Positions 55,951 through 62,554 of a DNA stretch of 64,000 nucleotides are shown piece after piece. The position numbers and the translations under genes were made by a program. The notes under the pieces are model-generated. The model made no database searches. It had not been told where the DNA came from and saw only the letters and a program-made list of their open reading frames with translations. The first letter of the stretch is position 1; every line of letters starts with the position of its first letter. Source of the stretch: Byssovorax sp. (GTDB lineage Bacteria; Myxococcota_A; Polyangia; Polyangiales; Polyangiaceae); assembly GCA_025362495.1 (NCBI GenBank), contig JANYGI010000084.1, forward strand, positions 1 to 64,000, in the 5' to 3' direction.

Positions 55951-56598
55951 CTACCAGCCGACGGCGCGCGCGCAGTCGCCGAAGCCGAGGAACCGCCCAT
56001 GGCACCACAGCGACGCGACCTCTTCGTTCTGCCCGAAGATGCGCTGCCATTCCGGCGTCGTGAAGGTCAGTCGGACTCGCTGCCACCATCCGCCGTCAGG
56101 GTGCATTGCGTCGCGTTCCTCGGTGTCGGCCAATGCCCATTCGGGGGTGATGGTCAGCGGCGCCAGCGCGAGGGCGTCCTGCTGCTCGTCGGTGATCCAC
56201 GACGCGGCGTCGGCGGCGCTTCGACGGATCCGTTCGAGGACGAGCTCGACGGCGGTCGCGATCGGGAGCGCCTCGAGCACGCCCTCACGGATGTTCCTTG
56301 GCAGGCTCTCGACCTCGTCGTAGCTGCTCGGAAGGTCGTCCCGGTGATCCCAGGCCCACGCCGCCCCTTCGTATTTTGCGTGGAGGCTCGCGTTGAGCTG
56401 GTCGAGATCGACGCCGGGGATGGCGAGGTGCTTCACCGGGACCCATACCGGGCGAGGGTTCCAGTCGATTGCCTCCGGCTCACCCGGAGGCGAGATCGCC
56501 TCTTCGCTCGATCCGACGCACGACGCGAGCACCAGAGAGGCGCTCGCGGCCAGGGCACTGCGACGGGTGACGGGATCCATGCGCGGGACGCTACTCAT
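55951..56598 (-). CDS. Hypothetical lipoprotein (about 215 aa)
   Basis: This exported protein has a signal peptide containing TRRSALAASASLVLASC and a lipobox ending in Cys27. The mature part is rich in Trp and acidic residues (PRPVWVPVKHLAIPGVDLDQLN; LFTTPEWQRIFGQ-type end segments) without a known domain. Its PVWVPVKHLAIPG segment and its RVRLTFTTPEWQRIFGQ near the end resemble FAVWVPHDGRDSG and HFTDTREELFG in the next lipoprotein, so the two may be distant paralogues. ATG 56598 is taken here; ATG 56580 and GTG 56604 are equally possible. Confidence 0.6.
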   Translation of the reverse strand: MSSVPRMDPVTRRSALAASASLVLASCVGSSEEAISPPGEPEAIDWNPRPVWVPVKHLAIPGVDLDQLNASLHAKYEGAAWAWDHRDDLPSSYDEVESLPRNIREGVLEALPIATAVELVLERIRRSAADAASWITDEQQDALALAPLTITPEWALADTEERDAMHPDGGWWQRVRLTFTTPEWQRIFGQNEEVASLWCHGRFLGFGDCARAVGW

Positions 56599-56644
56599 CG
56601 GCACGTGGCCTGTCGAGCGCCACGGTACGAGGTGGTGGGCGCGG

Positions 56645-57151
56645 CTACTGCGCGGTGATCCTTGCCCCGGTTGGACCTCCCGGGAGGTGGTTGAGGATGC
56701 CCGCCATGCCTTCCGCCAGCCGCTTACAGAAAATCACAGAGACGGGCCACGATGGCTGACTGTGGATCACTGTCGAGCCGGCGGAGTCCGCCGCGAGCGC
56801 CGTCAGCTCGGCGGCGCGATCGGGCGTGATCACCTGGTAGCTCCGCCGAATCGGCAGCTCTGCCACGACGAGACACGTCCAGTTCTTGCCGAACAGTTCC
56901 TCGCGCGTATCGGTAAAGTGCAGTGTTGCGATGGCGCGCTGCCATCCGCCGCCGCTGTCCCGCCCGTCGTGGGGGACCCAGACAGCGAACTTGAACAGGG
57001 ATGGATCGAACGCCGACCGCTCTTCTCCCGTCGGCTCCTCGGGACGACTGGCGCCCTGCTCGCCGCCATCCAGGGCGCACCCACCGACGATCGCCAGCGC
57101 AGCCACGATCCCGAGCTTGGCAACATACCTCGCCGTCATCAGCATAGGCAT
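56645..57151 (-). CDS. Hypothetical lipoprotein (168 aa)
   Basis: This exported lipoprotein has signal peptide LGIVAALAIVGGC (Cys25). After an acidic linker the mature domain begins FKFAVWVPHDGRDSGGGWQRAIATLHFTD, then LFGKNWTCLVVAELPIRR, a small alpha/beta domain. No family is recognised. It lies 46 bp upstream of a possibly related lipoprotein on the same strand, so the two may be a duplicated pair. Confidence 0.62.
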   Translation of the reverse strand: MPMLMTARYVAKLGIVAALAIVGGCALDGGEQGASRPEEPTGEERSAFDPSLFKFAVWVPHDGRDSGGGWQRAIATLHFTDTREELFGKNWTCLVVAELPIRRSYQVITPDRAAELTALAADSAGSTVIHSQPSWPVSVIFCKRLAEGMAGILNHLPGGPTGARITAQ

Positions 57152-57336
57152 GCCACGTGCGAAGGCCGGGCCACCGCGGTGCGTGCGCGACGGACACGGC
57201 CGAGCGCCGCGTCACGCGCATCGAGGAGGCGTCAAGCGACAGCCGCCGATCGGTGACTCTGGAGAGCGCGGAGAGCGCGGAGCCTATCGCAGAGGCGGGC
57301 GATAACCGCTGAGCTGGCTCGGCCATCGGGCTGGCC

Positions 57337-57525
57337 ATGATGATCAAGCTCAAGCCCATCGTGGGAATCGCTCTCGTCGCTGTGTTGCTCTCGGCGTGCT
57401 CCGCGGCGAGCTCGCGCTATGGCGGCTCGCAGGCCGGTGGACCGGGCGTCGGGACAGCGCGGGAGGCCGCCCACGTCGGCTCTGGAGCGATGAAGCCGCG
57501 CGCGGCGGGCGGAGGGCAGGAGTAG
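57337..57525 (+). CDS. Small lipoprotein (62 aa)
   Basis: This 62-residue lipoprotein has a clear signal peptide (KLKPIVGIALVAVLLSAC, lipobox Cys21). A short Gly/Ala/Ser-rich mature part of about 40 residues has no fold evident. It lies alone on the plus strand between minus-strand genes. ATG 57337 and ATG 57340 are adjacent, and the choice is arbitrary. Confidence 0.55.
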   Translation: MMIKLKPIVGIALVAVLLSACSAASSRYGGSQAGGPGVGTAREAAHVGSGAMKPRAAGGGQE

Positions 57526-57553
57526 CCGGGTCATCGCGCCGGGGGCAACACGA

Positions 57554-57784
57554 TCACCGCCCCTCGCGCTCGGCTCTCTCCTGCTCGCTCAGCTCTCGTT
57601 CCCGGTCCTGCCCTTCGCGCATACAGAGCGTGCCGAACAGGACGAGCAAGGCCGGGAACATCGTGCGCAGCGCGCCCAGCACGGTCCACTCGGGCGGCGT
57701 GCGGTAGTACCGCATTGCCGGGAGGACCAGCAGAGCGAAGCAGAGCCCGATGAAGATGGCTCGGATGGGTCGGCTGACACGCAT
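57554..57784 (-). CDS. Small two-helix membrane protein
   Basis: This 76-residue protein has two membrane segments (AIFIGLCFALLVLPA and FPALLVLFGTLC) and a charged C-terminal tail ending ERAEREGR. GAGGAACC precedes ATG 57784. The same tail and layout occur, split in two, in the genes just upstream (57855-58072), so this is the intact copy of a local duplication. Function unknown. Confidence 0.62.
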   Translation of the reverse strand: MRVSRPIRAIFIGLCFALLVLPAMRYYRTPPEWTVLGALRTMFPALLVLFGTLCMREGQDRERELSEQERAEREGR

Positions 57785-57854
57785 GGTTCCTCGGAGCCCT
57801 CTCCCCCTCGGTCCGAATCTCACGAAACCACCAGGCACGGCCGAGAACAGCCAA

Positions 57855-58072
57855 TCACCGGCCCTCGCGCTCGGCTCGCTCGCGCCCCTCGTCGATCAGG
57901 AGATTGGCGAGCACATAGAACGTCAACGGGAACAGCAGGCGGATGAAGTGCATGGCCTTCATCACCGCCGGTGACACCCCAGATAGCAAGCGACCTGCGG
58001 GGTCAAGAGCAGGGCGCCGCAGACGAAGATGCCGATCGTCCTGGGAGCCCTGGGCACGCGCCGCGGTCGCAT
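57855..58072 (-). pseudogene. Split duplicate of the two-helix membrane protein
   Basis: The first half, ATG 58072 to stop 57962 (36 residues), has a good GAGG ribosome site and one membrane segment (TIGIFVCGALLLTP). The second half, ATG 57962 to stop 57855 (35 residues), has the other segment (FIRLLFPLTFYVLANLLI) and the tail ERAEREGR. The halves overlap by one base (TGATG). Together they match the intact neighbour at 57554-57784, so a frameshift has divided the gene. Termination-reinitiation could still give both peptides. Confidence 0.6.
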
Positions 58073-58078
58073 GCGGCC

Positions 58079-58402
58079 TCAGATGACCGCGCAGAGCAGC
58101 CCGAGACCACCACCGCCGAGCGCCGTTATCGCCCGGTAGCCGGTCGGGTTCTCCGCGCTCGGGCTGTATCCCTGCTCGCACACGGCAATGAGCTGGTCGC
58201 GCCCCGCCGCGACGATCGCCGGAATCGCAGTCTCCGCCGTGGCGTCGCCGCCGAGGCGGACCGCGAAAGGCTGCGCTGCTCCGGCCGACTCTCCCGCAGC
58301 GCCCGGAGCGGTGGTATCGAGGCTGGTCGTGGTCTCGGCCGCACACCCGGTGAGCATCGCGCACCAGGCTAGCACTGCCATCGTCGAGAGGGTTCTGAGC
58401 AT
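58079..58402 (-). CDS. Small lipoprotein with hydrophobic C-terminus
   Basis: This 107-residue lipoprotein has a signal peptide ending AMLTGC (Cys20). A Thr/Ala/Gly-rich linker is followed by a small domain and a hydrophobic C-terminus (ALGGGGLGLLCAVI). GGAGGCCGAACG precedes ATG 58402. Its stop is six bases upstream of the split membrane-protein gene, indicating a small minus-strand operon 58402-57554. Function unknown. Confidence 0.62.
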   Translation of the reverse strand: MLRTLSTMAVLAWCAMLTGCAAETTTSLDTTAPGAAGESAGAAQPFAVRLGGDATAETAIPAIVAAGRDQLIAVCEQGYSPSAENPTGYRAITALGGGGLGLLCAVI

Positions 58403-58510
58403 CGTTCGGCCTCCGTCCCGGGCCACTGCGAAGGCCAGGCCATCCGGGACGGGCAGCGCGTGTCGTTGCGCCGGGGCGGCCGCGAGGCTGTCGTGCTCAG
58501 CGCCGCGGCG

Positions 58511-58722
58511 TCAGGCGACGATCTCGGCGACGACCGCCCCGGCGAGCTTCTGCGCGGTGGACTCCGCGCGGCGGAGGGCCGCTTCGAGGCTGTCGCAAAG
58601 GGCCATGAGCTGGTCAACCTTGGCGACGATGCGCGCCTGTTCGGCGAGGGGGGCAAATCCATGGGCGCCCGCATCAGGTCGGCCTTCGTCAGCTTATTTC
58701 GCCCGGTAGTCCCGGCGGTCAT
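58511..58722 (-). pseudogene. hsdS remnant: type I restriction specificity C-terminus
   Basis: Only the last 70 or so codons of an HsdS subunit remain. One frame reads GRNKLTKADLMRAPMDLPP. After a run of six cytosines (58648-58653 on the complementary strand) the next frame continues LAEQARIVAKVDQLMALCD, SLEAALRRAESTAQKLAG and a stop at 58511. PLAEQxRIVAKVDxLMALCDxLE is the classical HsdS distal-helix sequence. One lost base in the C-run explains the shift. A stop lies just upstream of the fragment, and hsdR and hsdM are absent from the window. Confidence 0.8.
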
Positions 58723-58881
58723 CGGAATAAATGGGTATTGACGGCGGCGCGCCTCCCCGAACCGTCACACCATCGCTCGGCGCCGCGGACACCAGCCCTT
58801 CGGAGGTTGCTCGGGTGGGGCGGTCAGCTCGACGCTCCCCCGGGCTGGACATCCGGGCGCCGTGCCTGCCATCATACCCGC

Positions 58882-60122
58882 ATGATGACGCGTCTCGAGC
58901 GGTTCCGCGGCTACATGGCGCGGCTCAACCCGGCCGGGAGCGCGCTGAAGGCCGTTCGCGACGGCCTCTATGTGCCTCGGCCTGGTCGCTCGGCAGCGGA
59001 TGAGATCGCGGCCCGACTGGAGCTGGACCCGACCTCTCGCACCTCATCGTCGGCGGTATCGGCTCGGGAAAGACCACACAGCTCCTGATCACCCGCGATC
59101 GGCTCGCGCAGCTACCGGACACCCATGCTGAATACATCGACGTGGCCGATTTGCACGACCTCACCCAGCTCCGTCCAGGGATCCTGATCGTCCTCGCGGG
59201 GCTCGCGCTGAGCCGGCTTGTGGACCGACCAGCGGACAATGCCACCCGCTCGGCCCTGCGGCAGTTCAAGCGCTGGGCAGACGGAGAGCTGGAGCGGATC
59301 GAGGTCGATCCCAGGGATCGTGAGTGGCAGCCCGACGAACCGGACGACGACTACGATCGCCCCCACTACGAGCTCGTCGAGCACAAGCCTCTTCTCGTTC
59401 CTCCCGAGAAGCCGATCGACGCATCGGTGCAGCACAAGGCATCTTTCCTTTCCCATCTGCGTACCGCGACGAGTGACCGAGCCCCCCACGTGGTCTTGCT
59501 CTTCGACTCGCTCGATCGGCTCGCCGATCCGTCTGTTTTCGCGGCCGTCGTGGAAGAGGACGTGCGAGCCATCCAGAAGACGGGGATCGGCCTCGCGCTC
59601 GTCGGGCCGCTGGCGTCGATGTACGGCTCTCACCGATCGGTGACGGATCATTTTCAGCATTTCTATCTCCAGGGTGCTGTCGACGTCCGGAGCGACGCCG
59701 CAGGACGAGCCTTCGCGATCGATCTGCTCCGCCACCGCGCCAGCGCGGATCTACTCCCGGATGCCTCTGCAGCTCGGCTGGCCGAGTGGTCGGGGGGTGT
59801 TCTGCGTGACCTCATTGCCCTGGCTCGCGCCGCGGGCGAAGAGGCGTACATGCGCGGCGCCGACCAGGTCGAGGAAGAGCACGTGAACATCGCTGCCGAC
59901 GCCTTCGGTCGGCAGCTCGTCTTCGGGCTTGGCGATTCGGAGATTGAGGTGCTCCGGCGCGTCGCCGAGAAAGGCAACTTCGTCCAGACCTCGGACCGAG
60001 ACGTGGCGCTCCTCGTCACGCGCCGCATCCTCGAATATCCTTCCGGCAGTCCGCGCTTCGCCGTTCACCCCACGGTCATGCCTCTCCTCCATCAACTGGA
60101 GCCCTTGCAGGTAGCCTCGTGA
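58882..60122 (+). pseudogene. P-loop/ORC-like ATPase, frameshifted
   Basis: A start at ATG 58882 gives RLERFRGYMARLNP...DEIAARLELDPTS and, unless the frame changes, stops at 59088. About position 59040 the downstream frame takes over and reads HLIVGGIGSGKTTQLL (Walker A, 59052-59075), LLFDSLDRL (Walker B) and ALVGPL (sensor-like). A helical lid (SGGVLRDLIALARAA) and a winged-helix-like end follow, with the stop at 60122. One lost base explains the break. The layout resembles ORC/Cdc6- or STAND-type ATPases. Apart from the frameshift it looks intact, so a sequencing error is possible. The next gene overlaps its end by four bases (GTGA). Confidence 0.72.
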
Positions 60123-60826
60123 ATCTCTCGCCAATCTCTGCGCGCGATCTGGGGCAGCGAGCAGCGATTACCCTCGGACAGCCAAGCTTCATGGCCGTGG
60201 TCGCACCGGCCGAGGCCGACGTCGCCACGCGGATCGGACACAGCGCGCTTCGCCTGGACGCGCCCGCCGACGCGCGGGCACTCTCCGCGCGCCTGCATGA
60301 CAGCGACGCAGATCCGGTGGTCGTATCCGGCCTCGATCGGCTCACTGACGACGCCTGGCGTCAGCTCGACCGCCTGCGCACCCATATCACCCGCGATCGA
60401 CTCACCGTACTCGTGCTCTCTCCGCCGTCCGCAGAGCGACTCGCGCGTCACGCGCCGAACCTGGCGAGCATTTTCGGATCATTCCTTCGCTGGGAGGAAA
60501 CGCCCGCGCGGCCGGCGGCTCCGGCGATCGACGAGGCGGCGCAGGTCGAGTTCGACCGCCTCGCCAGGAGCTGGCTCGAGGAGACGCAGTCGCTTTCCTC
60601 GCTGACGCGGATGACGCGCCACCCGGCGTATCAGGCGATCATTGCCATGGGGGAGAGCGCCATCCGCCCCATCCTGCGGGATCTCCAGCGGGCGCCCGAG
60701 CTCTGGGGCCCGGCGCTACACGCGATCACCGGAGCCTTGCCCGTGCCCGCCGCCGACGCAGGACGGGTCGCGCGCGTGGCAGACGCCTGGCTCGCATGGG
60801 GCAGAGAGAACGGCTATGTCTGGTGA
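60119..60826 (+). CDS. ATPase-like partner with C-terminal HPAYQ/ITG domain
   Basis: This 235-residue protein starts at GTG 60119, overlapping the ATPase stop. Residues 20-125 read like an ATPase fold without a P-loop (VVSGLDRLTDDAWRQL as Walker B-like, TVLVLSPPS as sensor-like). The C-terminal 85 residues (HPAYQAIIAMGESAIRPIL...LWGPALHAITGALPVP...WLAWGRENGY) match, from memory, a widespread uncharacterised domain usually encoded just upstream of the next gene's family. Translation of the next gene begins inside this one. No function is established. Confidence 0.68.
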   Translation: MNLSPISARDLGQRAAITLGQPSFMAVVAPAEADVATRIGHSALRLDAPADARALSARLHDSDADPVVVSGLDRLTDDAWRQLDRLRTHITRDRLTVLVLSPPSAERLARHAPNLASIFGSFLRWEETPARPAAPAIDEAAQVEFDRLARSWLEETQSLSSLTRMTRHPAYQAIIAMGESAIRPILRDLQRAPELWGPALHAITGALPVPAADAGRVARVADAWLAWGRENGYVW

Positions 60827-61280
60827 GCGTCCGCGTGCTGCGATGATCGAGCACATTTTTCCGGACATCGTCGACTGGGGTTACGTGGTGACCAGTGACA
60901 TCACCTGCGAGTACAGTTGCATCGCGTGGGCAGCCGGCGATGACACCCGACAATGGTGGCCGTCGCCGGACGAGGGCACAGCGTACTGGCCGCCTGCAGC
61001 GCCGCGCACGCTCAGCGTGGACGCGTTCGCGATCGCCTGTGCCACCCTCGGCTATGCCACTTGCGAGGAAGACGATTTCGAGGTCGGATTCGAGAAGGTC
61101 GCCCTCTTCGCTGATGGTTCGGGGAAGCCCACCCACGCCGCGCGACAGATCAATGAGATCGGCTGGACGAGCAAGGTGGGGCGCTTGCAAGACATCCGAC
61201 ACCCGCTGCGAGCGCTGGAGGGCGAGAAGTATGGGCGGGTGGTGCGGATCATGAAGCGTTCGCTCCCCACCCCCAGGTAG
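60816..61280 (+). CDS. DUF7689-like protein with Cys/His pair
   Basis: This 154-residue protein starts at ATG 60816 and overlaps the upstream stop by 11 bases. Conserved-looking segments are CEYSCIAWAAGD (Cys35), QWWPSP, AYWPP, FEKVALFAD, THAARQ (His107), WTSKVG and LQDIRHPL. From memory these match a family now called DUF7689. A Cys in a helix start followed by a His in a strand resembles NlpC/P60- or papain-like thiol hydrolases. That is inference and needs a structure. It is the last gene of a three-gene cassette, which suggests an effector role. Confidence 0.7.
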   Translation: MSGERPRAAMIEHIFPDIVDWGYVVTSDITCEYSCIAWAAGDDTRQWWPSPDEGTAYWPPAAPRTLSVDAFAIACATLGYATCEEDDFEVGFEKVALFADGSGKPTHAARQINEIGWTSKVGRLQDIRHPLRALEGEKYGRVVRIMKRSLPTPR

Positions 61281-61312
61281 GCGGCCCACACCGAAGCTGC
61301 GCCGAGGGCGAT

Positions 61313-62011
61313 TCACACCGGCATGTAGTCAGGCCCGCGGCAGACCCGGAACTTGCCGGTGATCTGGATCTTCGCCGGGATCCCCGCGGGATCCACCGGA
61401 GTCACCGTCGCGCTGAACGTGCCAGTGACGACGCCGCCCACGGCCTCGAACGTGAGCACGTCGAGCTGGCTGCCGCTGCCCGCGCTCCCGTGGTACTCGG
61501 CGCCGGCGTGGTAGTAGACGATGTCGACCTTGGTGATCGACGCAGGCCACGTGTCCGAAAACCCGGAGATCACCAGCGACGAGACCGGCGCCGTCAGACA
61601 GGCGTTGATCACCAGCGTGCCTTGCTGCGGCTGCGGCGGCGGGCCGGGCGACGGCGCCGGCGCGCCGCCGGGGAGCAGGAGCCAGGCCAAGGGCCCGCAG
61701 CTCGCGTCGAAATGCTGATCGGGGCCGTCGCCGACGAGATCGACAAACGAAAGAGAGGCGTCGCAGGTGGCGGGCTCGACACCGGTGCTCGTCGAGCTCA
61801 TGAAGCTACCGCCGACACCCATCGTGCTGCCGCCGACACCCATCGTCCCGCCGGCACCGGTCGCGGTTGCAGTCGCGCTGCCAGCCGCACCGCCGTTGCC
61901 CGACGTGGTGGTCGACGATTGCGACGGGAGGATCACCTCTCCTCCGCAGCCCGAGGCGAAGGTGGTGAAGGCCGTGAAAAATAGGAGAAAGCGTGCTCCG
62001 ATCAAGCGCAT
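61313..62011 (-). CDS. Lipoprotein with Gly/Ser/Thr-rich linker
   Basis: This lipoprotein of 232 residues has a signal peptide ending FASGC (Cys22). The linker holds a short tandem repeat (GGTMGVGGSTMGVGGS), encoded by a 21-bp DNA repeat near 61805-61850. The mature C-terminal domain (about 90-232) is beta-rich and has no known family: SLFVDLVGDGP-like start, VINACLTAPVSSLVISGFS, TGTFSATVTPVDPAGIPAKI. It is convergent with the DUF7689-like gene. Confidence 0.68.
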   Translation of the reverse strand: MRLIGARFLLFFTAFTTFASGCGGEVILPSQSSTTTSGNGGAAGSATATATGAGGTMGVGGSTMGVGGSFMSSTSTGVEPATCDASLSFVDLVGDGPDQHFDASCGPLAWLLLPGGAPAPSPGPPPQPQQGTLVINACLTAPVSSLVISGFSDTWPASITKVDIVYYHAGAEYHGSAGSGSQLDVLTFEAVGGVVTGTFSATVTPVDPAGIPAKIQITGKFRVCRGPDYMPV

Positions 62012-62035
62012 GAGATTGAGTAGGCATCAGCCGCG

Positions 62036-62350
62036 TCAGGATGGCAATTCAATTCCGTGGAGCGCGCTCCCGGCCGGCGCGGACGCGCTGTCCGGCGAGC
62101 CTCCATCGACGCTGTCGCGATCCTCCCCGCGGCTACCGTGGCTCAGGACCGGTTGAACGTGGCTGAAATCCGCGTTGTGCTCGATCACCTGGAGGCCAAT
62201 GCTGAGCGACGTCTCGAACGTCGTTTCGAGCACGTCGAGGGCCTGTTGCGCCCACCCGACGCCGTCACGATGAGGGTGGTAGATGGCCTCGAGCACGCTG
62301 ACGAAATCAGCGCGCTCACGGAGCAAAGATCGTCGTGGAATACTCCGCAT
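62036..62350 (-). pseudogene. Probable LuxR-type regulator N-terminal remnant
   Basis: About 104 codons starting near ATG 62350 read LLRERADFVSVLEAIYHPHRDGVGWAQQALDVLE and then SLSIGLQVIEHNADFSHVQPVL. This resembles the N-terminal sensor part of the myxobacterial LuxR/HTH regulators, from memory of such proteins. It then turns into low-complexity sequence and a stop at 62036, with no HTH domain. The fragment is either a truncated regulator or chance similarity. Flanking sequence to 62554 holds nothing else I can support. Confidence 0.35.
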
Positions 62351-62554
62351 GGCCCGGCGCTTCCCCGCATCGCCGATGGTCATCTTCGAGGAAAACGCGC
62401 CTCATTTCAAGGCTCGCCTGTCCCACGGTGCCAGCAACGACGCCTCGCGCCCCGCGAAGCCGCGGCCAGCCCCGACGCATCGTGGCCCGCGCCGCGGTGG
62501 GCTCCCGGTCGATCCCGCTGTGCAGGCTCGCGTCGCGCGCGTACAAGCCTGGTG

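Noticed and set aside
57232-57534. Minus-strand open frame opposite the small lipoprotein at 57337
   Set aside because: It is Arg/Ala/Ser-rich without signal or motif. The plus strand gives a clean lipoprotein signal peptide.
58460-58741. Plus-strand open frame opposite the hsdS remnant
   Set aside because: The minus-strand reading has the diagnostic HsdS motif. The plus reading has no family features.
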